From Calliopsis andreniformis (lineage: Eukaryota; Arthropoda; Insecta; Hymenoptera; Andrenidae), in assembly GCF_051401765.1 (NCBI RefSeq), contig NC_135071.1, forward strand, positions 19,446,961 through 19,510,960: a DNA stretch of 64,000 nucleotides, written 5' to 3'. Below, in pieces: positions 22,201 to 36,228 of the stretch (position 1 is its first letter; every line of letters starts with the position of its first letter). Position numbers and translations under genes: made by a program. Below the pieces are notes generated by a model, which was not told the origin of the DNA, searched no databases, and saw nothing but the letters and a program-made list of their open reading frames with translations.

Positions 22201-25200
22201 ACAAGTCACAAGAGACAGAAGCGAGTTGCGCCCCGAAGCGAGGGAGAATTTGATCGGAAAGACGAAGAAGAGTGGCACCTGAAGGATGTCGTTTTCGTAG
22301 AGGACGTTAAAACTGTTCCCATTGGTAAAGTTATAAAAGTTGATGGGTTTTATGTCGCTGTAAAATTCTTTTCGAAAGATTCGAAAGAAAAAGAGAAGGA
22401 GATTAAGGAGAAAGATTTCAATACATCAGACTTTAAAGATTTGACAGCTGAAGAATGGATTAAATTGTTAGCCGACTGTAGGCTATTAAGGAAAGACGAG
22501 TTGCAAGTAATAAAATCATCTATGAATCCGAGGGCCCCAGATTGTTTCCAGCGAACACCTAGAAGGGTGAATATCGCGGAAGGATCGAACGAAAGTATTT
22601 TAACTATTGCTACTGATGGACAAGGTACAATTTATGAAGCTGTTGTACATTATTTTGATAGTATTAATAGAATTTTTACTAACAATCGAATGATTGTTTT
22701 CAGGTATTCATGCGGTAGTGAAAAATGGGAATAAGTTGAGTTACGTGGTGTACAATTTAAGTACCGGAAGATACGTGCAGGATTGCTATATTTCAACAGA
22801 CGTTTCATCATTTTTGGGGCTGCAACCTCAGAATATTAGCCTCACAAGTGCAGGAGAGGTAGTATATACTAGAATTCTTTGCCCAAAAATATCAAAATTT
22901 ACCTTAGAATTTCCGAAACGATAATTGTTTTATATTTCAGAGTATTGAATGTTCCATGATTCTTCGAGATGGAAATAGCACTATCTACCCATTAGCAAAA
23001 GATTGTGCCAACGCTATTCGTGATCCAAACTGGCTAGATTTGGGTCCAGTACATTGTATTGGTGCTTCAACTATTCCAATTCCAAACTGTTCGAATTCGA
23101 CTAATATGAAAAATCAAGTTGCAGTCATTGCGCTGGCTTTTGATAATCTTTTACTCATGCCACGTATTCTAAGATGCGATTATGACAGCGTTAAACAAGT
23201 GTTCTGTAACTTAGAACAAGATCACAGTAAGTATAAATATCACCTACATTTGTAAAAAAAATAAAAGTATGGAACAAATGATATAAAAGTTTGAATATCT
23301 ACTCCTTTTTTTAGAAAACAATGCAGCACAAATTCAAGCTATATTAACAGAACGTTGCGATGGTAATCGCAATATTTTGCACGCTTGTGTTAGTATGTGT
23401 TCACCAACATCTAATAAAGAAAATGATCAAGGTATTGAACGTGAATTAGTTTCTAATACTGTTGACGGCGCATCTGCACCCATTGAAGAGCCAATTCCAA
23501 CATTAAGTTGGCCACCTGAAGCGTTTGATAACACATCAGGAGAAGAAGATAGCTTACTCAGTATTGGTGCTGCCAGTATCTCTATGATGAATAAATCAGG
23601 TAAAAGTGTATTGAACGCCTTTCTATTTTGCTTCTTGTCCTCTCAATTTACGATATCGTTTATTAAACAATTATCTGTACTGTTTTCAGGCGTTGGGCCA
23701 ACTTCGAATAATACTTACATTATAGACTCTGTTGAAAGAAGGAATAATGCATTGCTTATATTGAAGTATATGTGTGAAAGTAATGTATTAGCGCCTTATC
23801 TAAAGGAACTACTCACAGCAAAGTAATTACCTTGATTTAATTTTGTTGAAATAAACATCTATATAATATGTGTATATTTCATTAAAAATTACTTTTTATA
23901 TTAACAGAGACGCTCAGGATCAAACACCATTAATGCTTGCTGTATCTGTCCGTGCGTATCATGCAGCTCTTATTTTATTGGATACTATACAGAGAGTTGG
24001 AAAAGATCAAAAGGAATGTTCAGCTATGATACTTCCTCCTGATGCGAATCCAGATTTGTCACCATTGTTCGTTACTTGTTGTAACGATACATGTAGCTTC
24101 ACTTGGACTGGTGCAGATCATATTAATCAAGTATGTATTATCTAACATGTTTGAACGATTGCTCATTGTTAGCGCATTATTTATTCTCTGTTTTCTTCAG
24201 GACATTTTCGAGTGCAGAACTTGTGGTTTAATTGGATCATTATGTTGCTGCACGGAATGTGCTCGTGTTTGTCACAGAGGGCACGATTGCAAAATAAAAA
24301 TCACTTCTCCCACTGCTTACTGTGACTGCTGGGAGAAGTGCAAGTGCCGTGCTCTTATTGCTGGCCATCAAGGTGCTAGGTATCAACTTCTCTGTCGTCT
24401 GGTAGTGAATACTAATCTTGCCACAAAAATGAATTCACGGTGAGTTAATAAAATAAGAATTGATGAAATTGTTGAGGTCGTACAAGTGTTATTAATAATC
24501 TTGTATTGTCCCCAGAGGAGAGAGTATCTTACTGTTCTTGGTCCAGACAGTAGGAAGGCAACTGGTGGAACAACGTCAGTGCCGTGCAGCTCGAGCGCGT
24601 CAAACGACAACAAACCGCAAAGGAGCTTCGGCTGATGGTAATTCTCTAATATTTAAGTATAGTTAATCTTAACGTTGATTTCAGTTGAGAAATAATTGTT
24701 ATATTTTTTCTGTCAACAGCAACTGATTCAGACATGCCAGATCACGATCTGGAACCTCCTCGTTTTAGCCGAAAAGCTCTAGAAAGATTATTGAACGATT
24801 GGCCAGCTGTTCAATGCACGATCATGTCAGGTGTTTCTACAAACGGCAATGACCAATTATTCGGTGACCAAGGACAATTGTGCCGTCAAAGCGGCACTGC
24901 ATTACTTGACAAATTCACTCACTCACTGTTGGTCAAATCCAGTGCAGAGGTAAATAAAAAGGAAGAAACTTTTTCTCTGAATACAGAAGCTAAACGCGAT
25001 ACAAATTTTTTTAGATGTTGGATACCCTTCTTACGACCTTGATAAGAGAATTACAAAATGATTCTGTCCCTGGACGACAAGAAGAAGCGAACAATGTAGC
25101 ACGTCGTTTCGTTCGATCCATTGCACGAATATTTGTTATCTTCACGACGGAAATGGCGCCGAATACGAAGAGAAGAAGGTAGACACGAAGTCATTTTTAA

Positions 25201-28200
25201 CCATAAAAGTGTAATTTCCCGAATTTCTTATATTAACTGTAACTTATGTATTCTAGTGTCAGCCAAGCGTCGCAGCCTTTGATGAAATGTCGCAAAGTGT
25301 TCAAGGTATTGATCAAGTTAGCAGTGGAAGAGTTATGTGAAACAGCAGACTCGCTAATAGCGCCTGTAAGATTGGGCGTTGCTCGTCCAACAGCACCATT
25401 CACATTAACCAGTTCTGCAATCGAAGTGATCGCTGGTTCAGAGGAACTATTCTGCATAGATCCTTTAATACCCCACAGCGGTGTTAGCTCTCAGACTTTG
25501 GACGCTGCTCTGCAAACACAGCAAGGAAACAATATAAACATGGCCAGAGACGTTTCAGTTATGGACGAAACAGAAGGTGGAGAAGGTATGTCTTACTCGA
25601 ATAAAACTGATATCTGCTCGCTTAATATTATCAATGAATAAAAAATAATACTCGTCTGCAGAAGTTCCTATGGACGTAGATGGTGACATAAGTGAACATG
25701 AAGAATCTGGAGTTTCTGGAACAGTTGCTGGTCAGCCACTGGGTGAAATAGACAGTAATGCTGGAGGTGTAGGCGAGGAACAACCTGGAGACGGTGAATC
25801 CGACACAGAACTCGACCTGTTGGCAGAAGCGGAAACAGAGTCAGATTCTGACGACAACCACAGTAATCAAGACGCGGCATCTGCACAGCGCAGTGTACAA
25901 ACTGGTGCAACAGCAGGTTCTGACGGCGGAATGGGATCCATTCTGTTGTTCCCTGAAGATGAATCTGGGGAATCAAGTCAGCAGGAAGACGATGAAAGCG
26001 AAGCTGGTGAAACCGACGAACAAGACAACGAAGACTTTCAAATGGGCGACGAACAGCTGGAGCGTCGAAGGTAAAAATATTTCTATGAGTATAGCATAAC
26101 TAGTATGCACAGTATATAGGTATCTTTAAAATCCTTGCATCGGTAAGGTTTTAATACCTTTCTGTTTCAAAGTGTAATATTACTTTATTAATACGCTTTT
26201 ATTCCAGTGGTTCGTCTGGCCATTTACATCGTAATAATCTCGCGCCCATTTCTATGCAATGGGCAATACGTAACCGCGAATCAAGTATGCGTACAGCTGG
26301 ATTACGCGTGACAGGGGGAAGTAATCTCGTTTTTATCGACTCCGGAGCTTTAAGACGCACTGCTGCAACGTCCGCTGTTGCAGCTGTACAAGAGCCCATT
26401 ACTATAACCACTACTACTAGTTGTTTGGCACGCGCATTTGGAATAGTTATTCGACAGATAGCTGATCTTTTAGTTATGATGCAAGACTACAAAACGCTGG
26501 CACCGTTTTTGCCACGACTCATGGAAGTCACCTATCAGGATGCGTTGAACTCACAGGTACACCTTTTAGCTTAATTTGAATTGAGTAATAAGTTGGACGA
26601 GTTTAAGTAAAAAATGATAATGATGGTAACGTTTGAAACAATTACAGATGTATCTGGAAGCACATTTGAAACCCACATGGGAGTGGTTGTTGACGGTGAT
26701 GGACGCAACAGAAGCTCAGCTGAGATTTGGCGTATCTCTAACGCGCAGTGCGGATCCCACCCATCCGGAACATCCACTGAACAATGCTCCATCGCTGTCT
26801 GGCGGCAATTTTACTGGGCTTCTGAACACGGCGGCTCTGTCGTTGACACTACAATCTAATACAGGTCGGAATCAGCGCTGTGGTATCGCTACGAGCTCCA
26901 ATATCTCCACTCCACAAGCTTCTACAAGACTCACCGTTGGTTTTGCAGGCGTTGGCGAACCTTCAAGAAACAGTAGAGAACGTGAAGGTGTGTATCATCT
27001 TTGTTCTATATTTATAACATAGTAAATGTGTCTTAAATACTTAGAATTATTGTGTAGAAAAATAGTAGAGGTATTTCAGGTGAACAGAGTTAGTGCTCTC
27101 TACCCTGTGAAATACTTGAATGACTTCAAAATAATTGTGTTTACTTTATTATTAAAAAAATATTGATGCATTTTGTTTTCTAGGTAGCGACGTACAATTG
27201 GCACGACGTGAATTTCTGTCTTATTGTCTGTCTTTGATGCGTGCTCACAATGCTGAGCATAGGGACAGCCTACCCGTGTTAGATGTTTCTTCTTTAAGAC
27301 ATGTAGCCTACGTTTTCGATGCATTAGCGTATTACATGCGCTCACTATCAGAACCGATGTCATCGCGTGGAGAATCTCAGAAAGAGTCTTCAAACTATTC
27401 TGGGTGGAACGATCAGGTTTGTAGGAGTTCGTTATTCATCAAACGTCACGTTTAATCGTCGATCTTGACAATAATGTGTATATCGTAGGATGAGAATGAT
27501 AACGACGAGGGAGAAGAATACAATTCCCCAGTTCCAGCAGCGTTGGAAACAGATTCTGTCGATTATCCCGATCTACTCCAAGTTCCTATATGTGGATCAG
27601 GCAATAACAGCAGCAACACGCCAAAAGGAAGGAAGCATCCCTTCTTGCAGAGATCAGATTCCACATTGTGTCTCGGTTGTCCACCTGTCGATCCATTTGA
27701 CACTGCTTTGAGCGAAGCCTTGCCACTTGCTGATCAACCACATTTGTTGCAACCCCATTCGAAACGCGAGGACCTGTTTGGTACTCCAAAACAGCCGAAT
27801 GCTAGCAACAGTCAAAATCCATTGGCGGGATTACCTACGAGACTTGGTTTGTCTGTACGAAACACGGATAACCAAAATATTGCTACACCATCATTCAGTC
27901 AAGTGATTCATGGACCTGGTGCTTCGGCATCGTTTGATGCAAGACGTAGTTCAGTTTCTGCTAGCGGAGAGTCAACATCCACGAAAACCACGGTAATGTC
28001 TTATATATAGAAAAGCTGATTCAGTCATTTTCATTTTCTTTCTTTATCCTCAGAATTTGTTTCTTTTTGTATGTCAATGATGTGCTCGTTTTACAGTTCG
28101 TTTCCTTGATATTTTCTGTTTTTACAATGAAGTATCGATCTTGTGTTAGATAGTAAAATATGTGGATCTACTTTGCACGTTATAGGAGAAAGCAAAACCA

Positions 28201-31200
28201 TTTAATCAGGTGAACGAAAATCATTCGGTTGTCGCGGAGCAAATCGATCGAGCTCCGATTATAGTATCTACTAATAATCAAAATGATCAAGCAGCAGGAA
28301 GTACCAAAAACAATAAGGATGTAATTAAAACGAATAGAAGCGTTATTGTTAGAGCTGGAACTGTCTCGGTAAATATGAACACATACATGTCTCTACTCAA
28401 ACTGTTTCCATTCAAACTAAAACATACAGAAGACGTCATTATCAGTTCAGGAAATAATTTTAAATGCATGTTATATAAATCGGATCAATAATTTTGTATT
28501 TTTAATCTTAAAGGAGACAAGTACAAATAAAGCAGGAGCGCCAGAAGTACTAGTTGTGTCAACAGTTGAAACGCAAAATGGATCAGAGGATGTTGATCCA
28601 ACTGGTTCAAGCCACGAGATATCTGCTCACGAAACAGTTGAAACGAGCCCACAGGAAAACGCCAGAGCTATTTCATCTATTGGAACAAACATGTCGCATA
28701 ACATCTTGCTAGGACGTTGGAGTACATCTCTCGATTTATTCGGACGAGTTTTCATGGAAGATGTTGGTTTAGAAGCTGGTTCAGTTATATCTGAGTTAGG
28801 AGGATTCTCCGTGAAAGAAGCAAAATTCCGCAGAGAAATGGAGAAACTTCGAAACTCCCAACAAAGAGATCTTACTCTGTTAAAAGTAATAAGTTTGAAT
28901 GTTTCACTATTTCAATGAAAAAGGATTCATTTTTATATGCATTATATTCTAATATACTTTTCTTTTTTTTTTTTCTAAGATCGAACGAGATAGAACACAG
29001 CTACTAGTACAAACAATGAAAGAATTAAACACACAGTATAATGTATATAATAGACGTGCCTCTAACATGCCGCCATTGACAGTGAATCGTGTTAAAGTGT
29101 TCTTTAAGGATGAACCTGGCGAAGGTTCTGGAGTTGCTAGAAGTTTTTATACTGCGATTGCAGAGGTTTGTAAAGAAAAGTTACCTCTACGAACTGTCGC
29201 TCCAGTGAAGTAGAATCGTTTTTTATTTTTGTAGCGCAAATTAAGTTTTTATACTTACTACATATGTGCAATATAATAAAATGTTAAAAACAGTGATGAC
29301 AGGACAAGTAGAAAACTGCTGACGCTGCAATAATGGAAATAATGTTATTCAGAAATTTTTTTTGATTGATGTTATTCACAGTATTTCAACGTTTTTCTAT
29401 GTCAACACGTTTCTGCTTGTCTCAAGGAACTAACACAAATCTGTATTTCTCCGCAGGCTTTACTTGCAAATGAAAAACTGCCGAATCTTGAAGCAGCCCA
29501 AGTTGGACCAAAATATCAGTATAATAATGTTCTTCAGAAGCTGAAAAGTAGAGATCGTGATCGTCATTTAAGGCGACAAGTAAGCTCGATTCTTGTAAAA
29601 GAAGTAACAAAATCATTTCTAATTTGTTCTTCGTTCTTATACGAGGTATTTTTTTTATCCTAGAATCTTCGATCTTCGGGAAAGTGTCGCGAAACGCGGA
29701 GAGCATTATCTTTTCACGCACGCTCCTTCCAACCATCCGATCCTATCGAAGGAAGCAATAATTCTGGACCTGGCAGTTCATCATCCAATTCTCATCCGCT
29801 ACCTGTTAGCCATTCAAATAACAATCATTTAACTATGCATCAGCAACAACTCGGGGACAGACTGTACCCAAAGGTTTGTTATTGATTAAATACATTTTTT
29901 GATGCTCTGATAAAATTCTAGGTACCGTTTCAAATACGTAATCGTCGATATTCTATTTTCAGGTTTATGCTTTGCGACCTACATTAGCAGAAAAAATAAC
30001 TGGCATGCTATTGGAGCTGTCTCCTACACAGTTGTTAATGGTACAAGCTTCAGAAGAGTCACTGCGACAAAAAGTAGAGGAGGCATTTGAATTAATTCAT
30101 AGTCACAGTCACGATTTCACAAGCGAGGCATTACTAGATCTCGATGTGTTCAGTTTAACAGCACGCTGCGGAACGAACAAAAAGAAAATTGAGAACAGCA
30201 TTTTGGACGAGACAGAAGACAATGCTCCTCTTTTCTATTCACCTGGTAAAAGAGGTTTCTATACACCACGACAAGGAAGAGCCAGTTATGAGCGACTTAA
30301 CGCGTTCAGGAACGTGGGCAGGTTAGTGATGCGATAAAAGAAAGAATAATATAAAGATAATGTTGTAATGAATTGTGCGAATTAATGAAAACTTTTGTTT
30401 CAGACTCATAGGCTTGTGTCTCCTACAAAATGAATTGTGTCCATTATTTTTGAATCGTCACGTATTAAAATATATTCTGGGAAGACCTATACGATTCCAC
30501 GACCTTGCATTCTTTGATTCTGTAATTTACGAAAGCTTAAGGCAACTCGTTGTCGATTCCGAGACTAAGGATAGTAACAGTTTATTCTCTACTCTCGATC
30601 TTACGTTCAGGTGAGAAAATCTACTAGATGGTTTTCGTATTTTTATAACGAATTGAATTGGTCTCCTGTAATATGTATTTATTTATTTCAGTATTGATTT
30701 GTGCCCCGAAGAAGGGGGAGGATCGATCGAACTTATACCAAATGGCCGAGACATTGAAGTAACGGCGAGTAATGTTTACGATTACGTACGAAAGTATGCT
30801 GAAGTTCGTATGATTAAAGTACAAGAGAAAGCTTTGCATGCAATGAGAGAGGGTGTATTTGACGTGCTACCGGAGGGAGCATTCGATGGTTTAACAGCCG
30901 AAGATTTGAGGCTTCTTTTAAACGGTGTCGGTGATATTAATGTTTCTGTTCTGATATCCTATACCTCATTCAACGATGAGTCAGGAGAATCCGCAGACAG
31001 ATTAGCGAAATTCAAGCGATGGTTGTGGTCTATCGTTGAAAAGATGTCGCACTCGGAACGACAGGATTTGGTAAGGATTGTGGCTAAAGCAGTAAATGTT
31101 CTAACATTTAAATCTCATTCTTTATGAAACGTACTATGGTTTAGGAAGAATGCATTTTCATTTTATTTACTTAATTGTTCGTATTATAGGTATATTTCTG

Positions 31201-31402
31201 GACAGGATCTCCAGCATTACCAGCCAGCGAAGATGGTTTTCAACCGAATCCAAGCATTACGTTACGACCAGCAGACGATGCTCATCTACCAAGTGCAAAT
31301 ACATGTATTTCTCGAATATACGTTCCATTGTACAGCTCTCGTCACATATTAAGACATAAACTACTTCTTGCTATCAAGACAAAGAACTTTGGATTTGTAT
31401 GA
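19262..31402 (+). CDS. hyd: Hyperplastic discs / UBR5 HECT-type E3 ubiquitin ligase
   Basis: I joined 29 exons at GT-AG sites, from ATG 19262 to TGA 31400-31402. The total is 8490 nt, 2829 aa, close to human UBR5 (about 2800). The first exon is 19262-19323, the largest 21153-22624 and the last 31190-31402. Hyd/UBR5 is a very large ubiquitin ligase of the N-degron and quality-control pathways, found in nucleus and cytoplasm. An UBA region lies near residues 165-210 ([20 protein letters not shown]). The UBR zinc box spans exons 10-11 ([43 protein letters not shown]). An MLLE/PABC domain is near residue 2450-2500 ([18 protein letters not shown]). The C-terminal HECT lobe carries the catalytic cysteine in [11 protein letters not shown] near residue 2798. 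Intron 1 is 871 bp. All key residues I could check are present. Confidence 0.97.
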
Positions 31403-31464
31403 AAAAAAAATCTATATGTATATATATATATATATATATAATAATATATATAATCTATATTCTA

Positions 31465-31504
<40 letters not shown>

Positions 31505-32709
31505 GTGACCATGTTTGTGCGAAATAGCTCTAAAAAGAAGTCACATTATTGATAATGATATGAAACAAAAAGAAGTTGTACGTTGTTATTTTTTTCCTTC
31601 CTAGAAAAAAATTTATAACATTTATAAATTTATAAGGAGTAATTATGAATTCTCTGATTTCTCTTATTGACAAAACAAAAAGAAATGTGGTTTTCATCAA
31701 GATAAGATTTATGTTAAAAAGTATCATCTTTTAGTCTTTATATAGTGATTGAATAAAATTTTCTCAAAAATCGTAGTTTAATGAATCAACTGACAACATC
31801 CCCCCACCTTCCTTATCACCAAGAATTCTTAACAATTTTTCAGAGAACTTAAGAAATTTTTATACAATTAAAAATTGTTTTATTAGGCATGTTTAAAATT
31901 TAACATAAAATGTTGACAGAAAGTCGAAAATTTCTTTAATGCACACCAGTAGTAGGTAACTTTTCTGTAGATGTCAACACGTTATTAATTATGATACATA
32001 TAATTGAAAAAAATCAGACTACAACATGAGTACAGATTACAAAATATGAGGCTTCATATCTAATAACTATGAAACATACATTGTTTCATTTAAAAAACCA
32101 TTTTCATGAATGAAAGTTACGATAAGAGAACGTACGATCACATGTAATCTAATTAAAAGGTTCAAATGTTTTGTGAACATTAAATATTTTGTTAAATTGC
32201 CAATTCTTTTTTTTTTTTCAATTAATTTCACGGATGAAATCGACCAAATGCGAGGGTAATGGGAAAAAAATCTGGGAATGTCTAGCTGCCTATTTTGTAT
32301 CGTTATATAATTCCGTTTTAACATGTTCAGAGAATCTTGAATCTATCGTAAAACAATATCAACTCCGTTACTTATGCTGCTTAGTCTTGGCATGCACTCA
32401 ATATATGTCCTTGTTTCTGTCTAGGATCATTAACAGTACATATTTCCAAAATGATCATCATTTTGAAAAGAAATTGAATTTACAGATTTAAATTATTATT
32501 TATATTTCCTAAACAGTAAACTGAAATAGTAAAAAATAATCTATTATCTTTAATTTACTTAAAAAAAATGTTGCTAATACGCTAATATGTATAATATAAT
32601 AAATCTCATTGTTTATAAATTTCTAAAAATCGTGAAGGTATATACAATAATTATATTATCCATTATGTACTTGACAAAGTATTAATAGAAACTTATGTAC
32701 AATGGTTAC
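31403..32709. other. Convergent 3' UTR region of hyd and bunched, with a TA microsatellite
   Basis: A long TA-rich simple repeat occupies about 31415-31505, starting 15 bp after the Hyd stop. The rest is AT-rich UTR or intergenic sequence. Small ORFs here look like chance. Confidence 0.6.
31415..31505. repeat. (TA)n microsatellite in the Hyd 3' UTR
   Basis: Two TA tracts are separated by a short ATCTATATTCTATC-like interruption, right after the Hyd stop codon. Length polymorphism is likely. Confidence 0.9.
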
Positions 32710-35043
32710 CTATTGACCACTTGCTGAACTGTTTTGGGGTAATTTTGCAGTTGATTGGCTCAATTGAGCCAATGTTTCTGGAGTCGCGTGTGCTTTTAAG
32801 ATTGAATTTTCAGCTTCCAATTGATTAATGCGATCCATAAGCTCTGCTATTTTTTCTTTGAGTACCTCAACCTCTTCACGTACAGCAAACATCAAATGAC
32901 TCTTAACAAGATCCTACAAAAAGATTCCCTGTTAACTCCAACATCATCGTTCATTACCTTTATTCAGTAATTGCCCCCAGCAAAGAACGCTTACCATGGC
33001 CTGCTCGATCTTATTATCAATTGCTACAGCGCTAGTCCCCGACATACTGTAATAAAGATGACATTGCAAAATTCATTTACAGACCATGTATGTAATTGAA
33101 ATTCGCAAATTCTTCCAATACTCTTCATTTTCATAGAATCGAACGTTCAAGGAAATATACCTTTCATTATCTTCGAGGGTATGATGTTCGTCGCTGCCTT
33201 GAGTAACTTCAGTTAAAGACTCTAGAAGGGCAGAATCCGCCGACTGAGTTGCGGATGCACCTACAATGCCTGGGATGGAGTCCTGCTCCGGATCGGGTTG
33301 ATGAAACGACATACTTCCTTGCTGTATACTGCCTACAACATTCTGGCAGCTAGCTGACACCTGTGCCATTTGCACCTGAGCGCTGCTTCCAGATGTCTGG
33401 GGCTGCATCTGGGTCGGCGGTATAACTTGTGGCTGTACCGGTGCTCCAGGAGCATGAATAGTCGACGAAGTCTGCTGTGCACCTGTCTGAGGAACTTTAT
33501 GAATGTTTTGGATGCTCTGCATTCCTTGTATGGCAGTCAATGGTTCAGAGATTTGCGTTATCGGCTTCTGGGTTTGCAATGGCTGTTGCTGTGGCTGCTG
33601 CTGCTGTTGCTGCGCCTGCGGTTGCTGTTGTTGCGGCGGCTGTGGCTGCTGTGGCTGCTGCTGTTGCTGTTGCTGAGGAGGTGGAGGAACATGTTGCTGT
33701 TGTTGCTGGGTAACCAGAATATTAGGTGCCTGAGATGTTGGGACAGGTGGCTGTTGAACAGAAGCTTGACAAACATTTTGAACCGGTAACGACTGATTCT
33801 GTGTACTGACAGTCACATACGCGTCTTCTTTAGAATGAGGTATACTCTGCTGGGCTGTCACGTTACTACTACCAGTCTGTGTTATAATAGGAATAGAACC
33901 TTGAGGCATACTCTGAGGCTGAGTCAAATTGTTTGGGTGGGTAGGTTGCAGATTAGAAGGTAATGTGGACCCTTGTCCTCCTTGTTGTTGCTGTTGCTGT
34001 TGCGACGCTAAAGGCTGAGCAGAAGACTGAAAATATTGAGGTATCTGCGACGGTGCCTGAACCTTGGCTTGCGTTTGAACTTGGGAAGGATTATGCTGTG
34101 CATTGGGAGGAATAGAATTGCTCACAGCATAATTAGCACTGGAAACTGCTGTAGGATTATTTGATACACCGATTGTATGCACATCTGGATGTGCAGACAC
34201 TTGTCCATTAGCATCAATACTTATACCTTTATCTTCAGACACAACCGATTGCTTAGCTGCATCTAGTACAACAATTCCGCTATCCGTCACCCCGTAGGAT
34301 ATGCACACCTCATTCGGATCCGACACTTTAGGGGTACCAATTGCAGTAGGTTGATTGACCGACGTGTGATCCAAATAATCCATGCAAGTCCATCTGCCCC
34401 GTTTAAAGGGTTCAGTACTCTCAATTTTAACCACTTTGAACCGTTCATTCCTACCGTGCGAATGTACTTCACGAAGATCTGCATCTTGCTTGGCATTACT
34501 CGACAATAAGTTAATAATATTGTTGTCCGTAACAGAGGCAATGTCCAACGTGTTGATATTGCTGTCGTTCACAGAGTTGTTCGCGTTGTTCCCCTCCGAT
34601 GGAACAATCGCCAAACCATACTGAGAACTGGTAGGAATCACCGGAGCAGTACTAAGGGCAGCGTTACTGGTATTGAAGAATACATCCTCCTTGGAGAAGG
34701 TGTCCTCAGAATAGCTGGGTGTCTCGATGTCGATGTCGGTGATACGCGAATGCTCCACGGAGTTGTCCTCCGTGTGGGACTCGTCCAGGTCGTCATTCGA
34801 ATCCTCGCCGGCGTCATTGCTCATGCGACAGCCGACGGTGACGCTAGTAATCTGAAAGGACGATGTCTTCTTCCGACACTGGTTCGCCGTCACGTTGCTG
34901 GAAGTGGTCAGACTAACCGGCTGGTACAGTTTCTCGGGCTCTCCTAACCGAATCGTCTCGGTGGTCGTACGGTGCACTGGTGCAGATGTTTTTCTACTAC
35001 CATCCGACAGCTTATGCGACTTTCTGTGCACATTATCTGCCAT
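32710..35043 (-). CDS. bun: Bunched / TSC22-domain protein, long (A-type) isoform
   Basis: There are three minus-strand exons, 33161-35043, 32995-33046 and 32710-32913 (2139 nt, 712 aa). Long TSC22/Bunched isoforms promote growth and are transcription- or kinase-scaffold regulators. The first exon carries the two conserved long-isoform motifs, [13 protein letters not shown] and [19 protein letters not shown]. It also has a long Gln/Pro-rich segment (for example [20 protein letters not shown]). Exons 2-3 give the TSC box and leucine zipper: [55 protein letters not shown]. Short isoforms usually start from an alternative first exon joined to the TSC-box exons. I did not find such an exon in the window. 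It diverges from the RCC1L-like gene. Confidence 0.95.
33580..33720 (-). repeat. CAG/CAA-rich polyglutamine-proline tract in bun
   Basis: On the coding (minus) strand this is a run of CAG, CAA and CCx codons encoding mixed Q/P stretches. The interrupted codon pattern suggests moderate stability compared with a pure CAG run. Confidence 0.85.
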
Positions 35044-36228
35044 TATTATAGAAACTTAGCATTCGAGAGCCACGATCTTTGCATTCGTTGTTCTCTTGCA
35101 TGTTAATACCGACATCGCTGTTAGCCGGGGCCTTTCGACTTTCGAAACAGTTCACCCCTATAGTGATTCGCCTCGGTGTCAGCCTTCAAATTAGCCGATC
35201 CCTGCTGCTCACTGTAATCCGGGTCGAATTCATATTCTCGTTCTGCGGGAGGTGTTGACAGTTCATTCCATCAATTTCACGGGGAAGAAGTGTATTCGCT
35301 CGAGCACCGTCCATTCACTCGAAACGAATCACCTATATATGCCTTGCACCGATCACGAAATCCTCTCCCCTCGTCCAGTATCGACACGGACGATCACGCT
35401 ACATTTAACTTCTTATTTCGCTCGCATATTACCATACCACAGCCCGTTTTCTCAGTATCCATATCCCCTTTTCGTACTCTATCAATGACGAGCGAGCGGT
35501 TTAAAAATGGCTGCCAATTCACTCGCGGAATTGCCACGAATTATATATCTAGAGCATCCGTGTGCTCGACTTCGGTGACGACTAAAAATCTATTTTCATC
35601 TATCGATGGTGGCAAGGCGTATCGCAAACAAATGGGCGCGATCGTTCTTTCCACTGACCTTATTATTTATGAAAATTCAGTTTCGAAAGCGTTTTCTAAT
35701 ATCCCCTCTGGTAATGCTCGTTCAGGTTCCTTTAACTCGAACAATTAATTCAAGTTTTTCATTCTGAGAGCGACTACTTTGATGATTCGGTTCGTAACTA
35801 AAAATTTCGTCCAATGTATTTAAGATATTTTTTCGAAAGAGGATAAATAATTGCAGGTAATGTAACAGACGTTCAAATTTTTATTTCATTATGTGGCATT
35901 GGATGTTTCTTTCGGCATAGAACGTTTTCGTATGAAATGAATTTCGAATGTTAGTCATGGAGTCATCTTATCGCTTGTTATTCATATTTCCCGCCTCGAG
36001 GTATAGTTTCTGCGGAGTAACGATATTATACATAAAAAGAAGCCTTTAGGCTCGTTAAAAAGAGGGTTTGAAAATCACGAAATAATCAAAACGGGTAAAA
36101 CGATTGAAATTTTGGATACTTTTTATACTGTATATGATTTATTGAATTGTGAATTGGTAAAATTAAATTGAAACTATAAATTTTATAATTTCGTTTACCA
36201 TTTCGATAATAAGAAACAAATAATAACC
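35044..36228. promoter_or_regulatory. Divergent promoter region of bun and RCC1L-like gene
   Basis: The bun-proximal half (about 35050-35660) is comparatively GC- and CpG-rich and is the likely bun 5' UTR and promoter. The remainder is AT-rich. A 152-codon frame on the plus strand (35290-35748) lacks any recognisable domain and is treated as chance. Confidence 0.45.

Noticed and set aside
33370..33789. Leu/Arg-rich and Ala/Val-rich ORFs on the plus strand
   Set aside because: They are frame shadows of the Gln-rich tract of bun on the other strand.
35290..35748. Plus-strand ORF of 152 codons upstream of bun
   Set aside because: It lies in the probable bun promoter/5' UTR, has a composition unlike a protein, and shows no splice context or motif.
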